Assembly: GCA_023405815.1 (NCBI GenBank)
Contig: JAEXXM010000058.1
Location: 1 to 64,000, forward strand
DNA length: 64,000 bases
Direction: 5' to 3'
Source of the DNA: Pseudomonadota bacterium
GTDB lineage: Bacteria > Pseudomonadota > Alphaproteobacteria > Rhizobiales > Hyphomicrobiaceae
Under the pieces are notes generated by a model. That model searched no databases. It worked only from the letters and a program-made list of their open reading frames with translations, and had not been told where the DNA came from. Position numbers and translations under genes: made by a program. Shown here in pieces: positions 17,491 through 26,832 of this stretch (the stretch's first letter is position 1; each line of letters opens with the position of its first letter).

Positions 17491-20229
17491 ATGCCCGTCG
17501 CCAGCACGCATGAGCAGCGAAAAGCCCTGTGGCTATCGACTTTAGGGTTCACGGTCTGCTTCGCGGTCTGGACGATATTCTCGATCATTGGAATCCAGAT
17601 CAAAGAGCAGCTGGGGCTGAACGAAACCCAGTTCGGCCTTCTGGTCGGCACCCCCATACTCACGGGATCGCTGACCCGCATCGCACTCGGCGTCTGGACC
17701 GACCAATACGGCGGTCGCCGCATCTACACGCTCGTGATGCTGGCGGCGGCCCTCGCGACATGGCTCCTCACCTACGCGAAGACCTATCCCCAAATGCTAG
17801 TTGCCGCCTTGGGCGTCGGCATCGCGGGCGGCGCATTTGCGGTCGGCGTCGCCTACGTTTCGCGCTGGTATCCGCCAGAGAAGCAGGGCACCGCGCTCGG
17901 CATTTTTGGTGCCGGCAATGTCGGCGCGGCGGTCACCAAGTTCCTGGCTCCCTTCGTGCTCATCGCCTACGGATGGCAGACTGTGGCTCAAGTTTGGGCC
18001 GCGGCCATCGCGCTGATGGCCGTCGTCTTCTGGTTCGCCACGAGCGAGGACCCCGTCCAGCGCGAGCGGGCATTGCGCGGAGAGAAGCCGAATAGCGCTT
18101 GGCTGGAGCTCGCACCGCTGAAGAACCTGCAGGTCTGGCGCTTCGGCCTATACTACTTCTTCGTATTCGGTGCCTTTGTCGCGCTCGCTCTCTGGCTGCC
18201 GCGCTACCTGATCGGCGTGTACGGCCTCGACATCGCCAGCGCCGGAATGATCGGCGCGGCTTACTCTATCCCCGCCAGCGTGTTCCGCGCCTATGGCGGA
18301 CACCTCTCCGACAAGTACGGCGCGCGGCGCATCATGTACTGGACGTTTCTCGTTTCAGTCGCCTGCACCTTCATTCTTTCCTATCCACCGACCGAGTACG
18401 TGGTGCGGGGTATCCGCGGGCCTATCACCTTCGAATTCGAGACCGGACTGGTCACCTTTACGGTCGTCGTGTTTGTGCTCGGTTTCTTCATGAGCCTGGG
18501 GAAGGCCGCCGTCTACAAGCACATCCCTGTCTACTATCCGGACAATGTCGGCGCGGTCGGAGGCCTCGTCGGTATGATCGGTGGATTGGGCGGCTTCGTC
18601 CTTCCGATCGTTTTCGGCATGCTCAACGACCTCACGGGTATTTGGACCAGCTGCTTCATGCTGCTCTTTCTGCTGGTCACGACTGCGCTCACCTGGATGC
18701 ACCTCGCAATCCGGCGCATGGAGCGGCAGGCGACCGTGTCTGACCTCAGGCAGCTCCCGGAGCTGCCGGAGATGCAGCCGATCCACCAGCCGCATCACGT
18801 CGGCGCGTTGGGTCCGAGGCTCATCGAGAACTGGCGCCCGGAAGACCCCGTGTTCTGGGAGACGACCGGGCGCGCCATCGCCCGGCGTAACCTCTGGCTC
18901 TCGATCCCTTCCCTGCTGCTCTCGTTCGCCGTCTGGATGGTGTGGTCAGTCGTAGTCGCCAAGCTGCCAACGGCTGGATTCCAATACACCCCCGATCAGC
19001 TCTTCTGGCTCGCTGCACTTCCCGGCCTCTCAGGCGCAACGTTGCGAATATTCTATTCCTTCATGGTTCCGGTGTTGGGCGGCCGTCTGTGGACGACCCT
19101 CGCGACCTGGTCTCTGTTGGTCCCCGCACTCGGCATAGGGATGGCGGTGCAGAATCCCAATACGCCGTACTGGGTCTTCCTGGCGCTTTCCTTGCTGTGC
19201 GGCTTTGGCGGTGGAAATTTTGCCTCCTCGATGTCCAACATCTCGTTCTTCTTCCCGAAGAGTGAGAAGGGCAACGCGCTGGCATTGAATGCCGGGCTGG
19301 GGAACCTTGGCGTCAGCGTCGCGCAGTTCCTTGTGCCGGTCGTTATCACTGCGGGCGTGTTCGGCTGGCTCGGCGGAGACCCCGTCATCGTGACGGAGGG
19401 CGATCGCACAAACCCGATGTGGCTTCAGAACGCGGGTTTCATCTGGGTTCCCTTCATCGTCGCGTCCGCATTCGCTGCCTGGTTCGGCATGAACGACATC
19501 GCCTCTGCACGCGCATCCTTCGCCGAGCAGTCCGTCATTTTCCAGCGCAAGCACACCTGGATCATGTGCTGGCTCTACACGGGAACATTCGGATCCTTCA
19601 TCGGCTATTCAGCAGGATTCCCTCTCCTCGCCAAGCTCCAGTTTCCGGAGGTAAATGCGCTTGCCTACGCCTTTCTCGGACCTCTCGTCGGCGCTATCTC
19701 GCGCTCTGCCACAGGCTGGATTGCGGACAAATACGGCGGCGCTCGCGTAACGCTCTGGGTATTTGTCGGCATGGCGGTTGGAGTCGCGGGCGTCCTTTAC
19801 TTCCTCAGCGTCGCCAGCTTCATCGGCTTCTTCGCGATGTTCATGTTTCTCTTCATCGTCAGCGGAATCGGAAACGCCTCCACGTTCCAGATGATCCCGG
19901 CCATCATGAGCAAAGAGATGGCTCGCCTGATGCCTGACGCCGATGCTGCTATCCGCTTGCGCAACGCCGAAAAGGAGAGCGCGGGGATCATTGGATTCAG
20001 TTCGGCGATTGCTGCCTATGGCGCATTCTTCATTCCCAAGAGCTACGGAACCTCCATCTCCCTTACGGGCAGCGCCGAGACTGCACTCTGGGGCTTCCTC
20101 GGCTTCTATATCTCGTGCATTGCCATCACTTGGTGGGTTTACGCCCGTCGCGGAGGCCTGCTGCGCTCCGAGAGCGATGCCGAAGTATGCCCGACCGCGC
20201 TGACTCCCTCCATGCGACCAGCCGAGTAA
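17491..20229 (+). CDS. narK: NarK1-NarK2 fused nitrate/nitrite transporter
   Basis: This 912-residue protein consists of two consecutive 12-helix MFS transporters. Residues about 1-425 are NarK1-like (nitrate-proton symport type), with GAGNVGAAVTKF and GGLVGMIGGLGGFVLP as nitrate signatures. Residues about 450-900 are NarK2-like (nitrate/nitrite exchange), with LGNLGVSVAQF and GGGNFASSMSNISFFFP. Such fusions are known from other denitrifying alphaproteobacteria, for example Paracoccus; the two halves serve start-up import and steady-state exchange. The NarK2 half is similar to the separate transporter at 8393-9754, so this locus has three NarK domains. No frameshift is visible at the junction. 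Confidence 0.93.
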   Translation: MPVASTHEQRKALWLSTLGFTVCFAVWTIFSIIGIQIKEQLGLNETQFGLLVGTPILTGSLTRIALGVWTDQYGGRRIYTLVMLAAALATWLLTYAKTYPQMLVAALGVGIAGGAFAVGVAYVSRWYPPEKQGTALGIFGAGNVGAAVTKFLAPFVLIAYGWQTVAQVWAAAIALMAVVFWFATSEDPVQRERALRGEKPNSAWLELAPLKNLQVWRFGLYYFFVFGAFVALALWLPRYLIGVYGLDIASAGMIGAAYSIPASVFRAYGGHLSDKYGARRIMYWTFLVSVACTFILSYPPTEYVVRGIRGPITFEFETGLVTFTVVVFVLGFFMSLGKAAVYKHIPVYYPDNVGAVGGLVGMIGGLGGFVLPIVFGMLNDLTGIWTSCFMLLFLLVTTALTWMHLAIRRMERQATVSDLRQLPELPEMQPIHQPHHVGALGPRLIENWRPEDPVFWETTGRAIARRNLWLSIPSLLLSFAVWMVWSVVVAKLPTAGFQYTPDQLFWLAALPGLSGATLRIFYSFMVPVLGGRLWTTLATWSLLVPALGIGMAVQNPNTPYWVFLALSLLCGFGGGNFASSMSNISFFFPKSEKGNALALNAGLGNLGVSVAQFLVPVVITAGVFGWLGGDPVIVTEGDRTNPMWLQNAGFIWVPFIVASAFAAWFGMNDIASARASFAEQSVIFQRKHTWIMCWLYTGTFGSFIGYSAGFPLLAKLQFPEVNALAYAFLGPLVGAISRSATGWIADKYGGARVTLWVFVGMAVGVAGVLYFLSVASFIGFFAMFMFLFIVSGIGNASTFQMIPAIMSKEMARLMPDADAAIRLRNAEKESAGIIGFSSAIAAYGAFFIPKSYGTSISLTGSAETALWGFLGFYISCIAITWWVYARRGGLLRSESDAEVCPTALTPSMRPAE

Positions 20230-20286
20230 CGGACAAGACATGACATTCGTGGCAAGGCACCGAACGCGGACGAGGATCCAGCCATC

Positions 20287-20586
20287 ATGACACTCGGAGA
20301 TCTGATTGGGCGCATGGGCGACCCGGACGTGGCCGACGAAGCCATAGGGACAATACGCGATGCAGCCTTGTTGCGGCGCGTTTCCACCGCCGCTGCCGCG
20401 GCACACCTGCAAATTCACGAATACGTCGCTTCCAGCGTTCGCATCTTTGCCAACGGCGCGGAGGACGAAGCATGGATTACACTGATTGCCAGGTGCCAGG
20501 CACATAGCGACCCTGGGATAGCCGCATTGACCTATATGCTCGAGAGCAGATTGCGCGCTGACGAAGCACACGTCCGCCCCGACTGA
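20287..20586 (+). CDS. small hypothetical protein downstream of narK
   Basis: This 99-residue soluble protein is rich in Ala and predicted mostly helical (MTLGDLIGRMGDPDVADEAI at the start). No motif was recognised. It follows the fused narK by 57 bases in the same orientation and could be the last gene of that transcript. The gap of 158 bases to the next gene contains no visible terminator with a T-tail. A regulatory or assembly role in nitrate respiration is only a guess from position. Confidence 0.6.
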   Translation: MTLGDLIGRMGDPDVADEAIGTIRDAALLRRVSTAAAAAHLQIHEYVASSVRIFANGAEDEAWITLIARCQAHSDPGIAALTYMLESRLRADEAHVRPD

Positions 20587-20744
20587 CCGTCACAAGAGAA
20601 CCACCCGTACCGCGACCCCTTGCACATGCTCAAATTCTTTACTTGTGTCGTCAGCAATACTAGTACTTTTGACGGTTGGGACGGCGTCCTTGGACCCTCT
20701 CCAACCGCATTGCTGGGCGCCTTAAGTCGGCTTCAAGGTTCGAA

Positions 20745-21677
20745 ATGAGTTTGAGCATGGAAGGTCAGTCTCACATTGCAGTGCAATTGTGCGGCACGGC
20801 CGTCCGCGAGCCGGATAGCCATATCGATCTGCGCAGCGGCGTCGGCCTGATTTTGGTGCGCCCCGGCGGCCGCACTTCCGTGCCCCTCAATGCCGTGGGC
20901 AGCTACCTATGCGTCGCCGTATCGGGTACGCCAACCCTTCGATCCGACGAAGACTCGCCGCGGATACAATCCTGCAAGCCCCACGCTCTGCATTTACTTC
21001 GCCAGCCCAGCAGTCAGCGTCCCCGACGGGTTGATTTCGCCGCCGCGGCGTCGCTCGCCGTCATCGTACACTTTCCCTCGTCATGGTGTGCCGCCTGTCC
21101 CCGCGGCCCCGAATGCCAGATATCCGACTTCCTGATGCGCGGAGAAGGTGGGCCCTCGGGAGGCGACCTGGAAATCGATCTCGAGGAACCCGCCCTCGCG
21201 CATGCGAGAGCACTTCTCGATTTGAGCTTCGATACCGACGCCGACATTCTCATCGCCGAGCAGGCGGTGCTCGCGTTGCTCGCCTGGGCCTATGCGAAGC
21301 ACAACAGCCCGAAAGCGGTTGCCGGCGATGGCCCGATGCTTCCGCCGCGAACCGTCTCGAAACTGCGATTGGCTGCCGACATCCTCGCCCAGCGTCTCGA
21401 CGATCCTCCGACCATTACGGAGCTGAGCACGCTAGTCGGCATGAACGAATGCGATCTGAAGCGCTGCTTTAGGTGCCGCTACGGCGACAGCATCGCCAGC
21501 TTCTCCCGCAACAAGCGCCTTGCGGCAGCGCGAAATCTTCTTCTGCACAGCGACCTGACCATCGCGGAGATTGCGCTGGAGGCCGGATTCGCCAACCCGA
21601 GCCAGTTTGCCCGAGCCTTTCGCCGGCAGTTCGATTTGAACCCGGCGCAGTATAGGGCCGCTCGCGGGAGGGCCTGA
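20745..21677 (+). CDS. AraC-family regulator, PchR-like
   Basis: This 310-residue regulator has a C-terminal AraC DNA-binding domain with two helix-turn-helices. The first is around ITELSTLVGMNECDLKRCF. The second is around LTIAEIALEAGFANPSQFAR, ending in the classical FRRQFDLNPAQYR. The N-terminal domain contains a Cys group, WCAACPRGPEC, and resembles PchR-type regulators that control siderophore receptors. The adjacent TonB receptor in the same direction fits that role. ATG 20745 was chosen; a TTG at 20676 would extend it by 23 residues without family support. Whether the ligand is iron, a metal chelate or haem is unknown. Confidence 0.8.
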   Translation: MSLSMEGQSHIAVQLCGTAVREPDSHIDLRSGVGLILVRPGGRTSVPLNAVGSYLCVAVSGTPTLRSDEDSPRIQSCKPHALHLLRQPSSQRPRRVDFAAAASLAVIVHFPSSWCAACPRGPECQISDFLMRGEGGPSGGDLEIDLEEPALAHARALLDLSFDTDADILIAEQAVLALLAWAYAKHNSPKAVAGDGPMLPPRTVSKLRLAADILAQRLDDPPTITELSTLVGMNECDLKRCFRCRYGDSIASFSRNKRLAAARNLLLHSDLTIAEIALEAGFANPSQFARAFRRQFDLNPAQYRAARGRA

Positions 21678-21841
21678 CGCCGACGCCCCCTTGCCCTGCT
21701 GATCGGCAAAATCCTCCCGTTTTGGGCCCTTCTCCGTCCGCTTGGGGGCGCTCCCCCCCCTCCCTCCACTCCTAATGATCTTGCCGTAGATCGCGGCCCC
21801 TTGAGGCCTGTCCGATTGGCGTATGCGTGTTGGAGTTCGGG

Positions 21842-24181
21842 ATGCGTAGAGTACGAGTGGTCAAGTCTTCCGTTGCGACTATCCTGGTCCTCACGCCAAG
21901 CGCTCTGACCGGGGCCGCATTTGCCCAGTCGGCCGCTCCGGGTGCCACAGTCTCCTTGCCACCCGTCATGGTTGAGGCTGCAACGCCGACCAAGAAAACC
22001 GCCAAGAAAAAGGCATCCTCCTCCACGGCTACATCCAGCGCGAGCCCCGGCGCACCGGCAGGTCAAACCGTATCCGTCGACCGAGAAGCGGCGCGACCAG
22101 ACGATGCCGAAGTGGTCTCGCGGCGCCGCCTCGAGGCCATTGCAGGAGGCACCGATGTTGTTGCCGCCAGGGAGCTCACCGGCCGAGCCAACGTGACGGT
22201 AGGCGACACACTGAAGATCGTGCCGGGCGTCATCGTGCAGAACTTCTTTGGCGGAAATGACCAGCCGAGGATCCAAATCCGCGGCTCCGGACTGCAGCAG
22301 AACCCAGTCGAGCGCGGGGTTCTCGTTCTTCAGGACGGCCTGCCTCTCAACCGCGCCGATGGATCCTACGTCGTCGGCCTCGCCGATCCTCGGCAGGCCG
22401 ACTTCACCGAGATTTATCGCGGCTATACCGCCAATAGACTAGGCGCAACGGTTCTCGGTGGCGCGATCAACTTCACCTCGCCGACCGGGTCATCCAGCCC
22501 CGGCGCCACCGCGACCTTCGAGGCTGGGAGCTTCGGACAGATCACGACCACCGCGCGAGCGGGCGCGCGCGGTGGCAACTTTGATGCCAACGCCCAGATC
22601 AGCTACAGCGAGCGCGACGGGTTTCGCGACTACAACAGCTCGGAGCGCACCAACCTCAATATCAATGCAGGCGCGAGGGTCGACGACAACATCTCGACGC
22701 GGCTCTTCCTCGGCTATACCGATCTCGGCTTCGATGTCGCCGGACCGTTGACGAAGGCGCTTCTGGAGCAGAACCCGAAACAGGTCTACGGCGGCCCGAT
22801 CGTCATCCCCGGGAATCCACCGACGATCCTAAACCCTGGACCCGACGTGCTGCGCGACAGGCCGCGCAGGGATACCGAGCAGTTCCGTATCGGCTCGCGC
22901 ACTTCGGCCACATACGGCGAGCATCTCTTCGATGTCGGGCTCGGGTACGCCTACACGGACGACACCTTCCGCTTCCCGATCTCCGGCGGCATCCGAACCA
23001 CCGATGGCGGCGATTTTACCAGCGTTGTACGCTACGCGTATAAGCCCGGGGCCTCAGCCCTTCCGCTGTTCGAGGCCACCGCGCAGTACATCGTAGGCTC
23101 CGCTGACCGCCAGAACTATGTCAACCTCAGCGGTAGCCAAGGCGCGAAGTTCGGCGACAGCGGGCTCGACGCGACGACAGTGTCGCTGCACGCCGCGCTC
23201 AACTTGCCACTCGGCGCCGGGTTCACGCTCAGTCCTGCCGTCGGCTACGCCTACGCGACGCGCGACAACGACGACCAGTTCGGTTCCGGCTTGCGTCCGA
23301 TCGCCGGCTACAATCCGGTCTCGGGCGCCCAGCAGAATGCTTTTGCGCTATCGCAGGACACGAGCTACTCGCGCAGCTATTATGGTTGGACCCCAAGCGT
23401 CGGCCTTCTTTACGATCTGACCGCCACAAGCAAGCTCTTCGCCGCTGTGAGCCGCAGCTTCGAGCCACCCACGCACGACGACTTGCTCGCGACCATAAAC
23501 GGTTCGCCATTCTTCAGCCCGGGAAGCCCCAATCAGGGCTCATTGAGGTATGCCTTTGCGACGCCTGATCTCGACGCGCAGACGGCAACGACTGTTGAGG
23601 GAGGATGGCGCGGGCGCCAGGGTGCAGTGAGCTGGGAGGCGGTCACCCACTACTCGTGGGTCGAGAATGAATTGCTCAACCTGCGGGATGCCTCCGGCGT
23701 GTCGCTCGGAGCCGTCAACGCCGACAAGACCAGCCACTTCGGCGTCGAATTCGGCTTGGCGGCGCGGCTTACCGAGACCCTGGGCGCCCGCGTCGCGTAC
23801 AATTACCAAGACTTCCGCTTCGACGGCGATCCTCTGTACCGCAATAACCAGCTTGCGGGCGCTCCGCCGCACACTATCGACGCCGCCCTCCGCTACATGG
23901 TGACCCCAAGCCTATTCGTGGAGACGGAAGTCAACTGGCAGCCAGGCGAAACACCCGTCGATAACGCCAACACACTCTTCGCCGACTCTTTTGTCACCGT
24001 CGATGCGCGCGCGAACTACGACGTCAACCAGGCGTTCAGCCTCTATGGCGAGGTGCGCAACATATTCGATGAAAAGTACGCGTCGTCGACACTCGTCGTC
24101 GACCAAGCGGCTGCCGGCCAAGCCGCGTTCCTCCCTGGCGACGGACGGGCATTCATCATGGGCGTCAAAGGAAACTATTGA
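21842..24181 (+). CDS. TonB-dependent outer membrane receptor (FecA-like)
   Basis: This 779-residue protein has a signal peptide (hydrophobic stretch ending ALTGAAFAQS), a lysine-rich linker (TKKTAKKKASSS), a plug domain and a 22-strand-type barrel. The plug is marked by LKIVPGVIVQ, IQIRGSG, VLVLQDGLPLNRADGS and GATVLGGAINF. The barrel ends in NIFDEKYASSTLV and a C-terminal aromatic residue (NY). It would import an iron complex or another large ligand using TonB energy. ATG 21842 with GGAG upstream was preferred over an in-frame GTG at 21827. The regulator immediately upstream is PchR-like. The substrate cannot be named from sequence. Confidence 0.88.
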   Translation: MRRVRVVKSSVATILVLTPSALTGAAFAQSAAPGATVSLPPVMVEAATPTKKTAKKKASSSTATSSASPGAPAGQTVSVDREAARPDDAEVVSRRRLEAIAGGTDVVAARELTGRANVTVGDTLKIVPGVIVQNFFGGNDQPRIQIRGSGLQQNPVERGVLVLQDGLPLNRADGSYVVGLADPRQADFTEIYRGYTANRLGATVLGGAINFTSPTGSSSPGATATFEAGSFGQITTTARAGARGGNFDANAQISYSERDGFRDYNSSERTNLNINAGARVDDNISTRLFLGYTDLGFDVAGPLTKALLEQNPKQVYGGPIVIPGNPPTILNPGPDVLRDRPRRDTEQFRIGSRTSATYGEHLFDVGLGYAYTDDTFRFPISGGIRTTDGGDFTSVVRYAYKPGASALPLFEATAQYIVGSADRQNYVNLSGSQGAKFGDSGLDATTVSLHAALNLPLGAGFTLSPAVGYAYATRDNDDQFGSGLRPIAGYNPVSGAQQNAFALSQDTSYSRSYYGWTPSVGLLYDLTATSKLFAAVSRSFEPPTHDDLLATINGSPFFSPGSPNQGSLRYAFATPDLDAQTATTVEGGWRGRQGAVSWEAVTHYSWVENELLNLRDASGVSLGAVNADKTSHFGVEFGLAARLTETLGARVAYNYQDFRFDGDPLYRNNQLAGAPPHTIDAALRYMVTPSLFVETEVNWQPGETPVDNANTLFADSFVTVDARANYDVNQAFSLYGEVRNIFDEKYASSTLVVDQAAAGQAAFLPGDGRAFIMGVKGNY

Positions 24182-24225
24182 GCGCCAGCTCTCTCACCTC
24201 GGACAATCGTCCCCTCGCTGAGAGC

Positions 24226-25062
24226 ATGAGCAATCGAAAGGCCTTTATCATGACGGAAGTAACACAACCCATCGAAGTACTTCCCGGTCACGACCTGCGG
24301 GTCGACAAGATGCCCGGCCACTGGCTGCTGGCGCGGCTGGGGAAGCGTGTGCTGAGGCCGGGCGGACTTGCCATGACACAAGCGCTGCTAGCGGACCTCA
24401 CTGTCGGCCATAGCGACGATGTCGTCGAGTTCGCGCCGGGACTTGGCGTCACGGCCCGCCTCGTGCTGCAGAGAAACCCCCGTTCCTACGTCGGCATAGA
24501 ACGCGATAAGGCGGCGGCAGCTTGGACGTCTGAGCGCCTGCCCACTCGCGAGAACGTCTCGGTCAAGATTGGTCATGCCGATGCGACGGGCCTTGCCGAT
24601 GGATGCGCCACCCTCGTCATAGGAGAAGCCATGCTGTCGATGCACCCGATGGAGCACAAGCAGCATATCGTCCGAGAAGCTTACCGTCTTCTGTGCCCAG
24701 GCGGACGATACGCAATCCACGAGCTGGCGATCGTCCCCGACGATGCCCCGCCGCATGTAAAGCGGGAGACCGAAAGCGCCCTGTCCGCGGCGATCCACGT
24801 CGGTGCGCGCCCGTCGACGCCGCATGAATGGACGCAGCTTCTCCACTCGGCCGGCTTCCGCGTCGAGCGCGTTCGCGTTGCGCCCATGAACCTGCTGCGC
24901 CCGGCGCGGCTCATCGCCGACGAAGGCCTGTGGGGCGCGCTGAAGTTCCTCAAGAATGTCATCTTGGACCGGCAGGCGCGCCGCCGCGTACTGACGATGC
25001 GGCGCACCTTTCACAAGCACCGCCGGCACCTCAGCGCGATCGCGCTCGTTGGCTGCAAGTAG
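24226..25062 (+). CDS. class I SAM-dependent methyltransferase
   Basis: This 278-residue Methyltransf_11-type protein has motif I as VVEFAPGLGVTARLVL, the acidic strand-2 end as YVGIERD, and a later GHADATGL segment. LLCPGGRYAIHELAI resembles the post-motif III region. The substrate is unknown. It starts 44 bases after the TonB receptor, possibly in the same operon, and ends 12 bases from the convergent fdxA stop. ATG 24226 follows GAGAG; ATG 24250 (MTEVTQ) is an equally reasonable start. Confidence 0.75.
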   Translation: MSNRKAFIMTEVTQPIEVLPGHDLRVDKMPGHWLLARLGKRVLRPGGLAMTQALLADLTVGHSDDVVEFAPGLGVTARLVLQRNPRSYVGIERDKAAAAWTSERLPTRENVSVKIGHADATGLADGCATLVIGEAMLSMHPMEHKQHIVREAYRLLCPGGRYAIHELAIVPDDAPPHVKRETESALSAAIHVGARPSTPHEWTQLLHSAGFRVERVRVAPMNLLRPARLIADEGLWGALKFLKNVILDRQARRRVLTMRRTFHKHRRHLSAIALVGCK

Positions 25063-25074
25063 TGGTCGGCTTGA

Positions 25075-25431
25075 CTATTCGGCAGCGAGGGGCGCCTCAC
25101 CCTCTCCCGGAAAAGGCGAAAACTCCGCCGCCTTCCCACGGCGCCCGTTTTCGCTGTCTGCTCCGGGCAATGGCGCCTTCTTACCGGTAATGTTGGGCCA
25201 CGCCTCCGAGTACTTGCGATTGAGGTCGAGCCACTGCGGCGTTGCCTCCCTTTCGGAATCGGAGAAGATCGCGTGGGCTGGGCACTCTGGAACGCAGACG
25301 CCGCAGTCGATGCACTCGTCGGGATTTATGACGAGCATGTTCTCGCCTTCATAGAAGCAGTCGACGGGACATACCTCGACGCAATCCGTGTATTTGCATT
25401 TGATGCAATTCTCGGTGACGACATACGTCAT
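25075..25431 (-). CDS. fdxA: 7Fe ferredoxin FdxA
   Basis: This 118-residue ferredoxin is read on the minus strand. Cys9, Cys17 and Cys21 (with Cys50) suit the [3Fe-4S] centre, while Cys40, Cys43 and Cys46 (ECIDCGVC), with Cys25, suit the [4Fe-4S] centre. The following WLDLNRKYSEAWPNI is typical of FdxA. The last 25 or so residues (GADSENGRRGK onward) diverge from the usual end. It is divergent to nnrS, with a palindrome in the shared gap. It probably acts as a low-potential electron carrier; its partner is not indicated. Confidence 0.92.
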   Translation of the reverse strand: MTYVVTENCIKCKYTDCVEVCPVDCFYEGENMLVINPDECIDCGVCVPECPAHAIFSDSEREATPQWLDLNRKYSEAWPNITGKKAPLPGADSENGRRGKAAEFSPFPGEGEAPLAAE

Positions 25432-25492
25432 GATTTCCGCGCAGCGCTATAAGCCTCAATTGCCCCGCAGGCGTTGACCGATAGCGCCTTTG

Positions 25493-25531
25493 GAGCTAAA
25501 AGAACGATGCTACATATTTCTTTTAGTCTCC
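25493..25531. promoter_or_regulatory. long interrupted palindrome between fdxA and nnrS (candidate NsrR operator)
   Basis: GGAG-C-TAAAAGAA on the left (25492-25504) is mirrored by TTCTTTTA-GT-CTCC on the right (25518-25531), with a 13-base centre containing ATGCTACAT. It lies 92 bases before nnrS and 62 bases before fdxA. Because nnrS and nsrR form one operon, an autoregulatory NsrR site is the simplest idea. The arms do not match the enterobacterial NsrR consensus closely, so the identity of the binding protein is inferred. Confidence 0.5.
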
Positions 25532-25622
25532 TGGCACCGGCGATGAAACCCTCCCGCGCTTCAATTCTGTGTGTGCGAACGCGCCGCGGACGCCCAGTGA
25601 CCCAGCCGCAGGACGTCTGGTC

Positions 25623-26816
25623 ATGAGCACATCAGCCCAACAGATGCGCGCTTACACGGGCCCCGCCGTTCTAAGCTTCGGCTTTCGCCCCTTCTTTCTT
25701 GGCGCCAGTTTATGGGCGGCCCTCATCGTCGCGCTGTGGTTGCCGATGCTCGAAGGCGAGCTGACTATCCCTATGGCGCTGAGCCCACTCGATTGGCATG
25801 CGCACGAGCTTCTCTATGGATTTCTGCCCGCCGTCGTCGCTGGATTTCTGCTGACCGCTGTCCCGAACTGGACGGGCAGGTTGCCGATTCTCGGCGCACC
25901 GCTGCTTGCTCTGTTCGTTCTGTGGGCTGCCGGCCGCGTCGCCGTCCTTGCATCCGGCTTGACCGGGCTCGGCTTTGCGGCGGCGATCGATCTCAGCTTT
26001 CTTCTGACTCTGATCGCAGTCATCGCGCGCGAGATCATCGCCGGAAACAACATCAGGAACCTGCGCGTCCTCGCTCTCGTCATGCTTCTGTCTATTGGAA
26101 ATGCCGTCTTCTATCTCGAGGCGATTTTCGCTAGCGGTAACGGGTACGGCACGCGCATCGGCATCGCCGCGGCAGTGCTACTGATCTCGCTCATAGGCGG
26201 ACGCATCATTCCAAGCTTCACCCGCAATTGGCTGGTGCGCCAGGAGCAGGGACGCCTGCCGGTTCCCTTCAGTCGTTATGACGGCATCACGATTCTGGCT
26301 GGTGCCGTAGCCCTCGTCGCCTGGGTTGCAGCGCCGCTCGCCACCTTCACGGCTTTGGTGCTCATCATCGCCGGCGCACTGCATGCCGGCCGCCTTGCCC
26401 GCTGGGCCGGCGACCGCACCTCGCCGGAACTGCTCGTACTGGTTCTACACGTAGGCTACGCGTTCGTCCCGATCGGCTTCTTTCTCGTCGCGCTCTCGAT
26501 CATTGCTCCGGACGTGTTGCTGCCGAGCGCCGCCGTTCACGGCTGGACCGTCGGAGCAATTGGCTTGATGACCCTCGCCGTTATGACCCGCGCCAGCCTC
26601 GGGCACTCGGGCCGCGAGCTGACCGCCAGCACTGCGACGGCCGCTCTCTACGCCGCGATATTGGTGGCGGTCGTCGCGCGCCTCCTTGCCGGATTCGACG
26701 TCGCACGCATGCCGATGCTCCATCTTGCAGCGGCTGGTTGGGTTCTGGCCTACGGTACATTTGCCGCCGTCTACTGGCCCATGCTGACAAAGCCCCGGCT
26801 GAGATCCAGCCACTAG
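25623..26816 (+). CDS. nnrS: NnrS family membrane protein
   Basis: This 397-residue polytopic membrane protein has about 12 hydrophobic helices and NnrS hallmarks: FGFRPFFLGASLWAAL, WHAHELLYGFLPAVVAGFLLTAVPNWTG read along 25794-25877, and the GRIIPSFTRNWL motif. NnrS proteins are haem- and copper-containing membrane proteins linked to nitric-oxide tolerance in denitrifiers. ATG 25623 was chosen over an upstream in-frame start because AGGACG lies just before it and the residues then match the family. The nsrR gene follows after 16 bases. Confidence 0.92.
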   Translation: MSTSAQQMRAYTGPAVLSFGFRPFFLGASLWAALIVALWLPMLEGELTIPMALSPLDWHAHELLYGFLPAVVAGFLLTAVPNWTGRLPILGAPLLALFVLWAAGRVAVLASGLTGLGFAAAIDLSFLLTLIAVIAREIIAGNNIRNLRVLALVMLLSIGNAVFYLEAIFASGNGYGTRIGIAAAVLLISLIGGRIIPSFTRNWLVRQEQGRLPVPFSRYDGITILAGAVALVAWVAAPLATFTALVLIIAGALHAGRLARWAGDRTSPELLVLVLHVGYAFVPIGFFLVALSIIAPDVLLPSAAVHGWTVGAIGLMTLAVMTRASLGHSGRELTASTATAALYAAILVAVVARLLAGFDVARMPMLHLAAAGWVLAYGTFAAVYWPMLTKPRLRSSH

Positions 26817-26832
26817 CCAAGGAGCGGGAACG

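Noticed and set aside
21740..21765. G-run and C-run before the TonB receptor as a terminator
   Set aside because: The stem is only five base pairs and there is no T-run; more likely just a C-rich stretch.
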